In this document: in pieces, positions 8,024 through 16,770 of the stretch | Layout of the letters: the number at the start of each line of letters is the position of its first letter | Position numbering within the stretch: position 1 is the stretch's first letter | Assembly: GCA_021414245.1 (NCBI GenBank) | Contig: JAIOOU010000015.1 | Coordinates: forward strand, 310,001 to 374,000 | From: Chloroflexota bacterium | GTDB lineage: Bacteria; Chloroflexota; Anaerolineae; Anaerolineales; Villigracilaceae | Reading direction: 5' to 3' | DNA: 64,000 nucleotides | Position numbers and translations under genes: made by a program | The notes under the pieces: generated by a model | Databases searched by the model: none | Told to the model about the DNA's origin: nothing | What the model saw: only the letters and a program-made list of their open reading frames with translations

Positions 8024-8737
8024 ATGCGTCAAACGGAAACCCCCTTCATGGCACTCATCATCCTTGATTATGACGGCGTACTGGCAGACACCCTTGACGA
8101 TTTGCTTCAGTTTGGCCAGCAGGCATGCGACAAACTGGGCGTGGACCATTGGGTCACAAAAGACGACTTAAACGATCTTGAAGTCATGTCTTTTGCTTCC
8201 TATGGACAGGCGTGTGAGGTCCCCGGGCATCTTGTTGACGAGTTCGTCAAAATTTGTTTGAACTTTTTCGCGGAAAAGAAATCGCCGCCCGCCATCTTCC
8301 CTGATTTAGGGGATGTCGTCAAACACCTGTCCGCCAGCCATCCGATCGCCATTGTCACGACAAATTCATCGCAAAATGTAAAGGCTTTTCTCGTCGAGCA
8401 CCGCCTGGACGGTCTCATTCAGGCAGTATACGGGGTCGACACACCCGGTTCCAAGGCGCAGAAAATAATAAAGGCGCGCAATCTGCTCCTCGAAAATGGG
8501 GGGCATGAACCGGTTTTTATGGTGGGGGACTCCTTAAGCGATATCCTTGCAGCAAAAGAGGCGTCCGTCACCAGCATCGCGGTCACCTGGGGTCATCAGA
8601 GTTTGGAAAATTTACTTCGCGGCCATCCCGATCATGTAGCCAGCTCACCTCACGATCTGATCGGGATTATTGAGCAATGGAACGAAGGACAAGGAACAGA
8701 CCATGGAAATTCACATTCGCCGGGCAACCGCCAATGA
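8024..8737 (+). CDS. HAD-superfamily phosphatase
   Basis: A 237-residue haloacid-dehalogenase-like hydrolase. Motif I is DYDGVLADT, with the nucleophile and acid aspartates two apart; motif II is the threonine/serine region IVTTNSSQN; motif III is the lysine in GSKAQKI; motif IV is MVGDSLSDILAAKEA. The alpha-helical cap between motifs I and II is of the phosphoglycolate-phosphatase type. The substrate is not determinable. The ATG at 8024 sits six bases after the transporter stop; an internal ATG at 8048 directly before LIILDYDG is an alternative start. The final 35 bp overlap a remnant of a GNAT gene, and the C-terminal tail (about 20 polar residues) may have been extended by the deletion that removed the neighbour. 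Confidence 0.8.
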   Translation: MRQTETPFMALIILDYDGVLADTLDDLLQFGQQACDKLGVDHWVTKDDLNDLEVMSFASYGQACEVPGHLVDEFVKICLNFFAEKKSPPAIFPDLGDVVKHLSASHPIAIVTTNSSQNVKAFLVEHRLDGLIQAVYGVDTPGSKAQKIIKARNLLLENGGHEPVFMVGDSLSDILAAKEASVTSIAVTWGHQSLENLLRGHPDHVASSPHDLIGIIEQWNEGQGTDHGNSHSPGNRQ

Positions 8738-8822
8738 CTACGACGACTTGCGCGGATTGTACGATGAAATAGATACTTTCCCGCAGGGGAACCGGCAAAG
8801 AAAGGATCATCATGCTAAATAA
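8703..8822 (+). pseudogene. GNAT acetyltransferase N-terminal remnant
   Basis: From an ATG at 8703 the frame encodes 39 residues beginning MEIHIRRATANDYDDL, continuing RGLYDEIDTF and then stopping at 8822. The first strand and helix (IxIRxAxxxDxxxLxxLYxE) are the standard opening of GNAT N-acetyltransferases, which need about 140 residues and a later acetyl-CoA loop. The rest of the gene is absent; the next lipoprotein starts inside the remnant at 8812. I infer a deletion that fused the stump to the lipoprotein leader. An intact micropeptide is less likely. Confidence 0.6.
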
Positions 8823-9369
8823 ACAACAGAAACATGCGATCGCAATTTGGGCGCCCGCCCTGCTCCTTCTCGCATCCCTTTCCTGCCAGGTGACGGGTTC
8901 CCCCGCACCGGCAGAGTCCACACCCATTGTACAGGTCCTGTCGATCACACAGATCGTACCGGTGACGCAGGTCGTGACACCCACTCAAAATCCCCTGGCT
9001 TTGAACGCACCGCTGGGACCGGAGATCATTTTGCAAAGATTGAACGTCTCATTTCTGGGGCAGGATGGGAAAAAGGTGATCGGCAGCGGCTGCCCCGGCA
9101 CGGATGGAAAGGGGAGCATCGTTGATTATCATTTCATGGTCGGCGGGGTGGATGAAAACAGGCAGGTTCAACGGGTGCTGGTGGCGGGGGATAATTCAAC
9201 TCTGACCTGGGCTTCCCCGTGCAATAATACCTGGGCGCTTGAGGCCGCGAATCAGGGGAACGGAGTCTGGGAGATCTTCATTGCCCCCTCGCTGCCATCC
9301 AAAACTTATACCATTCTTTTTTTCTATTCAGACAAAACGATCGCCCTCGGCATGGTCAGCGTGGAGTGA
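8812..9369 (+). CDS. Lipoprotein of unknown function
   Basis: A 185-residue secreted lipoprotein. A basic start (NKQQKH) is followed by a hydrophobic segment ending in the lipobox LSLSC-type sequence (LASLSC, Cys about residue 25), a Thr/Pro/Val-rich linker to about residue 65, and a beta-rich domain to the end. The domain holds two cysteines (SGCPG and SPCNN) that could form a disulfide outside the membrane. No SH3 or enzyme motif is visible. AAAGGATCAT before the ATG at 8812 is a usable ribosome binding site. The gene ends before a strong bidirectional terminator. Confidence 0.65.
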   Translation: MLNKQQKHAIAIWAPALLLLASLSCQVTGSPAPAESTPIVQVLSITQIVPVTQVVTPTQNPLALNAPLGPEIILQRLNVSFLGQDGKKVIGSGCPGTDGKGSIVDYHFMVGGVDENRQVQRVLVAGDNSTLTWASPCNNTWALEAANQGNGVWEIFIAPSLPSKTYTILFFYSDKTIALGMVSVE

Positions 9370-9380
9370 GTAAAAATAAA

Positions 9381-9408
9381 AACGGGACAGCGAATTCGCT
9401 GTCCCGTT
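9381..9408. terminator. Bidirectional terminator
   Basis: A perfect 12-bp stem, AACGGGACAGCG and CGCTGTCCCGTT around an AATT loop, sits between the ends of two convergent genes (9369 and 9426). T-rich sequence lies on the minus-strand side (TTTTTATTTTTAC), so it serves best for the minus-strand operon. Confidence 0.85.
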
Positions 9409-9425
9409 GGCTTTATGAAACCAGC

Positions 9426-9995
9426 CTATCGGTTCAAGGTGGGCGCAACCCGCAGCCTGCGGGCCAGCAGGATCACAACCACGAAAACCAGGGCCATTAC
9501 GACCAGTCCGGGCAGGCCGACATCGTCCGCGAAGCCGGTGTTGGGCAGGGCCAGGGCCGTGGTGGTGACCACAACGGTCTGTTGGGCAATGGCAGCTTGG
9601 GTCAAGGCGGCGCCGACGGTTGCAGTGGCGGCAGCGGGAGTGCCGATATTCGGGTCCGGTGTATTGGTGGCGGTTTCGACACTCACCACGGAGGTGGTGG
9701 TCGCGGTGGGAGTGGTCGAAGCCAGGATGGAGGCATCAAATGTGGCGGTCAGGGCCTGTTGAATGAAGGCGGCCGCGGTCGCGGTCGTGTTGGCTGCGTT
9801 GGCGGTGGCGGCCGCATTCTGCGTGCTCGTCGTATTGGTCCGCCCGAACAAATATACCGCCACAAGACAGGCGACTGAAATCAAAATGATCCCGGCCAGA
9901 ATACCGACCGCGATCATGAAGGTTCGGTTGTTGTTTGACTCCTCGGGAAGCGGGCCGTCACCCAGATCATCAAAATTGGTATCATCGAAAGACAT
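9426..9995 (-). CDS. LPNTG wall-anchor-like surface protein
   Basis: A 189-residue protein with an acidic N-terminal tail, a transmembrane helix (about residues 27-49), a long Ala/Thr-rich stalk (about 55-145), and at the C-terminus LPNTG followed by a hydrophobic helix and the basic tail ARRLR. LPxTG plus helix plus positive tail is the sorting signal recognised by sortases, which join the threonine to the cell wall in Gram-positive-type envelopes. The unusual feature is that the protein has an N-terminal anchor as well. No sortase gene is in the window. It has an AGGAGAG ribosome binding site and follows the hybrid-barrel gene by 43 bp, so it is probably the last gene of the operon. The motif could also be recognised only as a membrane anchor. 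Confidence 0.65.
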   Translation of the reverse strand: MSFDDTNFDDLGDGPLPEESNNNRTFMIAVGILAGIILISVACLVAVYLFGRTNTTSTQNAAATANAANTTATAAAFIQQALTATFDASILASTTPTATTTSVVSVETATNTPDPNIGTPAAATATVGAALTQAAIAQQTVVVTTTALALPNTGFADDVGLPGLVVMALVFVVVILLARRLRVAPTLNR

Positions 9996-10038
9996 GAAGC
10001 ACTCTCCTGGTTATTTTGTTACCGCAATAACTTGGATA

Positions 10039-11094
10039 TTATCCCACAACTTCAAGGTTTACGAGAGGCGCAACGATCGAATCGCCGCTCTCGAGTCTCA
10101 CTTCCGCGGAAGCGGCGCGCAGCCCGCTCGGCAGCTGGGTCAGACCGGGTTTGACCGCAGTAATCACACCGATCATCCCGAGGGCCGGCGGACGACGCAT
10201 GCGCACCTGCAGGCCCGGCGCAAAGGTCTCCACTTCACGGGGCGCGGGCGGATCCGTGGAAATGGGCAGCGGAATAATGGCCTCGGGCCGCGCACCGCTG
10301 TATCGGTCATACACTTCGGCATTAATGGTCACTTCGCGTTTAATATTCGTGCTTAATAATTTATAGGCGGCGGAATTCATCGGCAGGGGACCAAACCCGT
10401 CGGTCACCATGATCGGGTAACGCATTTCACGGGCCGTTTGCATCAGAGATGGATACAGCCCGGAGAGGATCAGTCCGCGCACCGGCAGGTCACCGGCGGC
10501 CTGCAGGGTCTCCGCATCCTTTACCATGCCCGCCAGCAGGATCGAGCCGCGCAGGCTGACATCCAAACGTCCGGCGGTTAACACGCCGTCGGGTTTTTCC
10601 GCAATGTTCACCAACAGCCCGGAATCGATCCGGCCGTTGCCCCACACACCCTGCACCAGGGCGCCCGCAGTCTGAATCACCGCGCCGCGATTGGCAACCA
10701 GCTCGACGATGGTGCCGGGGATACCCGCGCGCAATTCCACCTTGGTTTCACCGACTTCCATCAATACCTGGCCGCCGCCCACCACCACCACCCGTCCTTC
10801 ACGGGGGGCGCGAATTGTGCGCGGGAACAGACCCCGGCCCACGGCGATTTCCGCATTGGCGGCCAGCCGGTCATCAACCTTGCACTTAATAATGCGGTCG
10901 GCGGCGGCTGGCGACAGACGCAGGGTCCGCGCCACATCGATGATGATGTGCTCGCGCGCCCAGTTCGTTTCAGCGATGACATCGTTCGGGCTGACCTTTT
11001 GATTCAGGCGTGCCAGAACCGTGCCCGAGACCGGCAGCAGCCGCTCGCGCACGATCGATGTCAATCCAACAATATGATTTACCGGCGCCTGCAT
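10039..11094 (-). CDS. Hybrid-barrel/KOW-like protein of the MutL-like cluster
   Basis: A 351-residue soluble protein that I do not recognise as a named family. Residues about 90-150 (APREGRVVVVGGG, then GIPGTIVELVANRGAVIQTAGALVQGVWGNG) look like a biotinyl/lipoyl-type hybrid-barrel domain, but without the lysine that carries a cofactor. Residues about 195-250 include LPVRGLILSGL and PIMVTDGFGPLPMN, an alpha/beta region. The last 60 residues (GLQVRMRRPPALGMIGVITAV) resemble a KOW-type barrel. It starts three bases after the stop of the MutL-like ATPase gene, so the pair is translationally linked. It probably works with that ATPase; the function is unknown. Confidence 0.6.
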   Translation of the reverse strand: MQAPVNHIVGLTSIVRERLLPVSGTVLARLNQKVSPNDVIAETNWAREHIIIDVARTLRLSPAAADRIIKCKVDDRLAANAEIAVGRGLFPRTIRAPREGRVVVVGGGQVLMEVGETKVELRAGIPGTIVELVANRGAVIQTAGALVQGVWGNGRIDSGLLVNIAEKPDGVLTAGRLDVSLRGSILLAGMVKDAETLQAAGDLPVRGLILSGLYPSLMQTAREMRYPIMVTDGFGPLPMNSAAYKLLSTNIKREVTINAEVYDRYSGARPEAIIPLPISTDPPAPREVETFAPGLQVRMRRPPALGMIGVITAVKPGLTQLPSGLRAASAEVRLESGDSIVAPLVNLEVVG

Positions 11095-11097
11095 CTT

Positions 11098-12855
11098 TTA
11101 TTCGCCTCCCAGAGTCCAGTTCCATTTTTTGATCATCTCGCGGCGGCGGACCGCATCCGAAGGCAGGTCCAGCGGACGTCCGCGGCCGTCAAAGACCACA
11201 CCCAGCGCGCCGCCACTGACCGGGATCGTGCCGCCACGGCCGGGGCCGAAGCCCACGTCCGCACCGCGTAAACACTGGACCGTTAATGTACCGGCCTCGC
11301 CGCTCGCCAGGGGCAGGGTCTCCAGGTTTCCATATTTCAATTCCACACGCGCCTCGCTGCCGTTTTCATAACGCAGCCTTCCGTGCAGGATGGGCGCACC
11401 GAATGTGGTGGTCACCACCGGAGAGACAACGGTCCCAACACTCAGGAAGGCGCCCGACTCAAGCACCTGCACAGGCAGGATGTTGTTTTGCGAGGCGGCC
11501 GCCCCCAACAGGGGCAGTAAATTATTTTGATCGAGAATGACCGTGGTCACGCCCACAGGCTGAAGCGAATCAAGCAGTAGAAGCAGGCCCTGGCCGGGGC
11601 GTGAAGCGTCGCTTAATGCGGCGCCGCCCGCCAGGATCGGCTCGAACAGCGGGGTCAGGTTCGGTTTGATCGAAGCAATATTGCGCGGGAAATCGCGGCG
11701 CGCGAATTGCATCGCAAGTGAAAGCGCCTGTCGGGCGACCGCCTGCGAGATGACCAGATCTTCCTTTGTGGCGGAGATCGTGGATGGGTGCAGCGCCTTT
11801 TGATAAAGATAATCGCGCAAGACACCCTCTGACACATCCAGGGATGACCAGCGCAGGATCTCGCCGAGGCTGGTGTAATTCAACAGGCGCGATAGATTTT
11901 CACCCAGCCCGAATTGCGGATACACGTTCAAGGTGGATTTGTTCTTAAAGCCCGCCGAAACAACCGCCGCGGAAGACCCGATATCTATACTTAGGATCCC
12001 TTTTTGGGAGCCATAGACCTTGGACAGAAAACGCACCATGCGGCCGGTCGCGTAAGCGGTGGGCAGCATGTGGCCGCCGGACCAAAGGTCCAACATGTCA
12101 ACGCCCTTGATCTGCCGTTTGCGGATATTGATGACCATGCGTGCGAGCTCGCGTTCGGCGGGTTCAAGGTCCTCGGTTTCCAGGGAGGGGCGTACGTTCG
12201 GGCTGAAATGCATCGAGGCGGCCAACGAACCCACAAGGGTCTTAACATCGTCCTTGATCTTTTCATTGCCCGCAAAGAGCACAGCCGGACGTTTTTCTTC
12301 AAGCATAAGAAAACTGGCCAGGCCGATCGGTTCAAGTAATTTTTGGACGGACCGCGATGCACCGCCATCGGTGCCGCCGCTGATCACGACCAGATCAGGC
12401 TGCGCCCGCAGAATACTGTCGATCTGCTGGTCCGGCTTGCGTGTGTCGTTCAACCCGATGGTTTCGATCACCCGCGCGTAGGTGGACTCTGTCAACCTGC
12501 GCGCGCTTTCGACCGAGACATCCTTGAGCAGACCAACGACCACGGTCTTGATGGTCGGTCCTGCGGACAGGGTCACCACCAGCGCATCCACACCGGACCC
12601 GTTGGACTGGCTCGGCGTGATCAGGCCTTTGGCCGCATCCAGCAAAGTCTTGCCCACGATGACCTGCAGGCTTGCAATGGCATTGCGGGCCCCTTCACTG
12701 ACATCCTTGAAGGGCGCCTCCGCCGTGGAAGGGGCGGTGCCGGAAGCCACAAAGCGATATTCGCCTTCGACCACGTCGAACAGGACCGCGCGCGTACTGG
12801 TTGCGCCGATGTCCAATGCCAGGAGGGAGTTACCGTCAACAAGTGAAGAGGGCAT
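11098..12855 (-). CDS. MutL/GlmL-family ASKHA ATPase
   Basis: A 585-residue protein that opens with LLALDIGATSTRAVLFD, the phosphate-1 loop of the actin-like (ASKHA) fold, and has a second such loop ILSIDIGSSAAVVSAGF at about residue 290. The region LVVISGGTDGG and the late ILAGGAAL also fit the fold. Overall it resembles GlmL/MutL, the putative reactivator linked to adenosylcobalamin-dependent glutamate mutase. No mutase (GlmE/GlmS) or B12 gene occurs nearby, and the gene is instead embedded between membrane-protein genes with one- to four-base gaps. A role as an ATP-driven assembly or chaperone component of an envelope complex is an inference. Confidence 0.75.
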   Translation of the reverse strand: MPSSLVDGNSLLALDIGATSTRAVLFDVVEGEYRFVASGTAPSTAEAPFKDVSEGARNAIASLQVIVGKTLLDAAKGLITPSQSNGSGVDALVVTLSAGPTIKTVVVGLLKDVSVESARRLTESTYARVIETIGLNDTRKPDQQIDSILRAQPDLVVISGGTDGGASRSVQKLLEPIGLASFLMLEEKRPAVLFAGNEKIKDDVKTLVGSLAASMHFSPNVRPSLETEDLEPAERELARMVINIRKRQIKGVDMLDLWSGGHMLPTAYATGRMVRFLSKVYGSQKGILSIDIGSSAAVVSAGFKNKSTLNVYPQFGLGENLSRLLNYTSLGEILRWSSLDVSEGVLRDYLYQKALHPSTISATKEDLVISQAVARQALSLAMQFARRDFPRNIASIKPNLTPLFEPILAGGAALSDASRPGQGLLLLLDSLQPVGVTTVILDQNNLLPLLGAAASQNNILPVQVLESGAFLSVGTVVSPVVTTTFGAPILHGRLRYENGSEARVELKYGNLETLPLASGEAGTLTVQCLRGADVGFGPGRGGTIPVSGGALGVVFDGRGRPLDLPSDAVRRREMIKKWNWTLGGE

Positions 12856-12856
12856 A

Positions 12857-13552
12857 TTACAGGAATTTCCCGATGAAGTTAATGAGGAATGCGATGCGTT
12901 CGATCAGGGCGGTCAATGCGGCGGCATAAACGCCGGCAAAGATCGCGCCCAGGGTGATGCCGATGAAAATACGCCCAAGCCATGCGAAGATCTCGATCAA
13001 ACCCAGACGGCGCATGGAACCGTCCGGCTTGGGGTGCGCCCCAAAATGGAAATAGATCAGGGTAAAGATCGTCCCAGCCAGGGTAATGGCCCCGCTGCCG
13101 ATCACTTCAAAGGGTTGAATGTTGCGTGCAAGGGCGGCGTTCATATCAAAGGTGTTGATCGCGCCCAGCGCCTGCGGAAGCAGGGTGCCGGTCAACGCTC
13201 CGGCGATGGTCACCGCTGCAGCCACTCCCACCAGAAAGGCCATCGCAACCCGTCCCATGCCGGCCAGGCGGGGCGAGATCTTCATAAAGATCAGGAGCGA
13301 GAAAAGCACCGGCACCAGAGTCAGGCTTTTGTCCAGCAAAGACCCGGAGATCATTGCCACGGCAAAGGGTTGAAAGAGGCGCAGCAAAATGATCTGCCGA
13401 AAGATCACGGCCGCAACATATCCGGAAGACACGCCTACAAATGCATAGATCGCGATTCGAAAGAGGGGATTATCACCGATCAAATAACTAAAGATCAACA
13501 GGGTGATCAAAAAGCTGACAGCGCCGGTGATCAGATCAAGGGAGAAGGTCAT
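12857..13552 (-). CDS. Membrane protein of the MutL-like cluster
   Basis: A 231-residue protein with about six or seven transmembrane helices (for example residues 2-22, 26-50, 70-95, 100-125, 165-185, 195-220). Its stop TAA is followed after one base by the ATG of the MutL-like ATPase. There is no transport or enzyme motif that I can name. Charged residues are rare and lie in short loops (PHPKPDGSMRRLG), giving a cytoplasmic loop near residue 180. Expression is surely coupled to its neighbours; function unknown. Confidence 0.6.
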   Translation of the reverse strand: MTFSLDLITGAVSFLITLLIFSYLIGDNPLFRIAIYAFVGVSSGYVAAVIFRQIILLRLFQPFAVAMISGSLLDKSLTLVPVLFSLLIFMKISPRLAGMGRVAMAFLVGVAAAVTIAGALTGTLLPQALGAINTFDMNAALARNIQPFEVIGSGAITLAGTIFTLIYFHFGAHPKPDGSMRRLGLIEIFAWLGRIFIGITLGAIFAGVYAAALTALIERIAFLINFIGKFL

Positions 13553-13555
13553 TTC

Positions 13556-16150
13556 CTATGCCTCCCTTACCGCAGCGCGGTCGCGCAGACCCAGGCCCAG
13601 GTTGAGCAGGCCGCCGCCCAGAATCAGCACCATGGCAAGCAGCATGCCGAGGCTGAAGGAATCCCAATAAGCGCGTGCGGTCCCGGGTCCGCCGGGGTTG
13701 TTGGCTTCCAGGACAGCGCTGCCGTACAGACCTCCGACCAGTCCATTGATCTGTTGTGATTCAAAGTAGGGATGAATCATCGGTGCGGCCTGTGCGCTGG
13801 AAATCACCACAAATGGAATGGCGCCGCGGGCGGATCCAGTTTGTTCGATCCATGCGCGCGCATCATCCGCATTGTCCGTGATCAGGATGAAAGCTGAAAA
13901 TTGCGAGAAGGAGGATATCCCGGTCAACTGTGGCATGGCGGCGGAGGGAAATTCCGCAAAGGCACGGATGCCCATTTGACCGCCGGGCAGATATCCCAAA
14001 TTCGAATAAGAGAGTCCGCCGCCATTGTTAAGCGATGTCATGGGTCCCGATGCGAAGCGATCTGCCAGCAGGGCCCCGGTCTCATTGGTGGAGAGAAAGG
14101 TCAGGGCGGGGTTTTTCATCAAATTAAACAAGGGTGCGGCAATGGCTTCCATTTCTCCGACGCGTGCAGGTTCATAATCGAAAGCCACCAGAACAGGTGC
14201 GCCTTCCGGAATGGATTGAACGACCTGCCATGCACTTCCAATTTCATAAGGGACATCCGTCGGCAGGGAGAAGATGCGGGTCTGCGCGAAGGATGCAACT
14301 GTCAACACCGCCAAAAGAACGGCAGCGAGGATCCAGCGCAGGGTACGAGAGGTCCGCAGTGCGGAAAAGGATGCGATCGGCACAGGCTCGGTTTCGGCGG
14401 CAAGGATCTGTTCCAGAAGGGCCGCATGAGCCTGCTGTTCATCGCTGGCCTGCAACTTGATGGAATAGGCCTTGGGTTTGCTGGTGGGTGCATAGCCCGG
14501 CACAGACGGAAGCACGCCCTGCAAACCAGCCAGGGCCCCGCGAGACTCGAGGGTTTGATCGCTGGATTGGGGCGAGGACGACATGACCGGCCGCGAAGGA
14601 GTGGAATCGACCGGGCGCATGGCCTGCACCCACGAGGGCAATTCACCGGGCGCGATGCTTTCCGGATTAGTAACAGAGGACCGGCTTGAACTGCTTTCGG
14701 TTACATTCGAAAGCCAGTCGGGCATTTCAGTGAAGAGAGCCTCTCCGCTTTTTTCTTCGAGGGGGTCGGAAGTAAATGCCGGTGCGGATGACTCAAAGGA
14801 TTCATCCAAAGAGAACGCCGGCGTCTGCTGCGACGCATCCACGGATTTAAAAGCATTCAACCAATCGGGTGCATCGGCGGAATCTGAAACCGCGGTTGCC
14901 GGCTGCTCCGAAGGCGGGATATCAAACACACTGGATTGCGGAGCGGCAGCTTGCAGCCAGCCCGGGACATCATCGCCAAGGTTTGCTGACTGGTCGTCCA
15001 TCAAGAAAGGTTCCGGCTTACCGGCGGCAGGCTCGACCGGGGTTGGCGTCTCGGCCAACCATACCGGCACTTCCTCTTCTTCGGGGGGCGTGTTGGATTC
15101 ATCCTTCAACCATGCCGGCAGCTGACCTGTCTTCCTGGGCTTGCTGGCACTCTCAACTGGTGACGGAGCCTTCAACCAGTCGGGCATGTTTTCATCCGGG
15201 ACTGCGGGAATTACAGGCGCTTCAGGCTCAGTGCTGCCTGATCCCGGGAAATTAAAAGGATCAGCGCTTTGAGCGGGTTCTTCCGAAACACCGCCCATGG
15301 CGCGCAGCCAATCCGGGGTATCCGAGGAGGGGACATCAAAAGCCGGTTTGGACTCATTCCGGAGCGGGGTTTCATTTTTAATATCCTCCTGCTCGTTCAT
15401 TTGACGCAGCCAGTCGGGTGTGTCCGCCGAGGAGGAGGGCGCTTTGAAAGCTTCGTTTTTATTGTTGAAACCGGAGCCGTCATCCTGCATGCTGTCCGCG
15501 GCCATTTGCTTCAACCAATCGGCTGTGCCATCATTGGAGGAAGGGATTTCAAAGGGACTGACCTTGGCAGGCTGCAGCGGTTCATCCGTGCTGCTTGCGG
15601 CGCGAAACCAGTCGCCCAATTCGTCTTTTTCGTCAGGCTTGGAATTTGCGGCATTGATATCAGCCAGCCAGGCGGGAGTTTCAGACTTGGCAGGAGGCTC
15701 TTCCTTTGGAAAATCCTTTGCATCGCCCAATTCAACCCAGCGCACCTCGGGAGATTCGGCCTGGGCCTTCCTTGATTTGGGTGTATCGCCTGTGATGCTT
15801 GCCAGCCAGTCCGGTGTTTCGTCTTCGTCGCTGTCTGCCTGGGAATGCAAACCAGCCAGCAGGTCGGGCGCGGAGGAAGCGGGGGCTGCCTGGGCCTTCT
15901 TTGCGGCCAGGGCGGCATCGTCCTCGGCGGATTTGCGGGCGGTATCGCGGGCATCCCTTAACCATTGAGGAAGAATAGGTTCGAGTTCAGCCGTATTTTT
16001 CTTGGTTGGGAGCTGGCCGGGTTTAATGGGAGCATCGGCCCCTTTGGTGGAGCTGGTCAAGGGCTGCAGCCGCGTCCGGCAATAATGACAGAATTCCTGG
16101 TCGGGCTGGTTGCTTTCACCGCAGGAGGGGCACTTAATCAGGTCCGCCAT
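13556..16150 (-). CDS. Zinc-ribbon membrane protein with an array of PxWL motifs
   Basis: An 864-residue protein. The N-terminus is a zinc ribbon with Cys7-x2-Cys10 and Cys21-x2-Cys24. Residues about 55-540 are a disordered, acidic, Ser/Pro-rich region that holds about 14 copies of a short motif PxWL (seen as PDWLR, PDWLK, PAWLA, PVWLA, PGWLQ and similar; two positions have DWF or SWV), spaced about 20-45 residues apart. A transmembrane helix follows at about 615-635 (LRWILAAVLLAVLTVASFA), then an external domain of about 170 residues and a final helix near 830-850 ending LGLRDRAAVREA. The repeated tryptophan motif is probably a multivalent docking site for a partner. Its gene overlaps the previous one by one base. 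Confidence 0.7.
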   Translation of the reverse strand: MADLIKCPSCGESNQPDQEFCHYCRTRLQPLTSSTKGADAPIKPGQLPTKKNTAELEPILPQWLRDARDTARKSAEDDAALAAKKAQAAPASSAPDLLAGLHSQADSDEDETPDWLASITGDTPKSRKAQAESPEVRWVELGDAKDFPKEEPPAKSETPAWLADINAANSKPDEKDELGDWFRAASSTDEPLQPAKVSPFEIPSSNDGTADWLKQMAADSMQDDGSGFNNKNEAFKAPSSSADTPDWLRQMNEQEDIKNETPLRNESKPAFDVPSSDTPDWLRAMGGVSEEPAQSADPFNFPGSGSTEPEAPVIPAVPDENMPDWLKAPSPVESASKPRKTGQLPAWLKDESNTPPEEEEVPVWLAETPTPVEPAAGKPEPFLMDDQSANLGDDVPGWLQAAAPQSSVFDIPPSEQPATAVSDSADAPDWLNAFKSVDASQQTPAFSLDESFESSAPAFTSDPLEEKSGEALFTEMPDWLSNVTESSSSRSSVTNPESIAPGELPSWVQAMRPVDSTPSRPVMSSSPQSSDQTLESRGALAGLQGVLPSVPGYAPTSKPKAYSIKLQASDEQQAHAALLEQILAAETEPVPIASFSALRTSRTLRWILAAVLLAVLTVASFAQTRIFSLPTDVPYEIGSAWQVVQSIPEGAPVLVAFDYEPARVGEMEAIAAPLFNLMKNPALTFLSTNETGALLADRFASGPMTSLNNGGGLSYSNLGYLPGGQMGIRAFAEFPSAAMPQLTGISSFSQFSAFILITDNADDARAWIEQTGSARGAIPFVVISSAQAAPMIHPYFESQQINGLVGGLYGSAVLEANNPGGPGTARAYWDSFSLGMLLAMVLILGGGLLNLGLGLRDRAAVREA

Positions 16151-16770
16151 TAATTTCCCCCGTATGGACGGTCAGCGCCAAATAATACACGTAAGCCGGT
16201 GGTCAACGTCCCAAGGGCAACGCCGATCAAAATTCCGCGCGCACCACCAAGCGCCCAGACCTGGGAAACCCATCTGGCCACGGTGCCCAGAATGGGTATG
16301 TTCCCGAATGGAAGGGTGGCTGATCCGAGAATAAGGAAGGCGGCGGTCAACAGGAACAAAATACTGGTTGCATCTGTACGGCGGCGCAGCAAACGGATGG
16401 CGGCATACAGCAACGAAATGGTTAATATCCCCAACAAGGAGGCTTCGGCGGGAACGATCACGCCATTCAGAACGATCTTCATGGCTTCATTTTCCGTACC
16501 CAGGATCATGCCGAACAAAAGGGTGGATACCAGGCCGATCACCAGAACGGCGCTGTAGATGCTTCCCTTTTCGCGCAGACGAATCTTATCCGTATGAACG
16601 AAGATCAGATTGAAAATCCCTGCGAGTGCGGCCATGCCGGTCAGAAGAATGGCCCAGTTCAGTAAAAGGGCCTGCACGCTGGCCAGGGCCGGAAAAATCC
16701 CCTGAAGAAAATACCCGGCCAGGACCAGCACGCCCGCGGCAATTGCGATAACAGCTGTGACCACTCGCAT
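16150..16770 (-). CDS. Membrane protein of the MutL-like cluster
   Basis: A 206-residue protein with six predicted helices (about residues 4-24, 32-55, 69-90, 99-121, 131-152 and 165-190). The last helix region reads GGARGILIGVALGTL, a Gly-rich pattern that is probably packed against another subunit. No enzyme motif is visible. Start and stop codons overlap those of both neighbours by one base, so all three genes are translationally coupled. Confidence 0.6.
   Translation of the reverse strand: MRVVTAVIAIAAGVLVLAGYFLQGIFPALASVQALLLNWAILLTGMAALAGIFNLIFVHTDKIRLREKGSIYSAVLVIGLVSTLLFGMILGTENEAMKIVLNGVIVPAEASLLGILTISLLYAAIRLLRRRTDATSILFLLTAAFLILGSATLPFGNIPILGTVARWVSQVWALGGARGILIGVALGTLTTGLRVLFGADRPYGGN

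Noticed and set aside
11098-12855. Glutamate mutase operon
   Set aside because: The ATPase resembles GlmL, but there are no GlmE, GlmS or B12-related genes in the flanks.
12482-13759. 425-codon plus-strand frame across the MutL-like cluster
   Set aside because: It spans two real genes in antisense, has no ribosome binding site, and the translation is low-complexity and rich in Gln, Asp and Lys.
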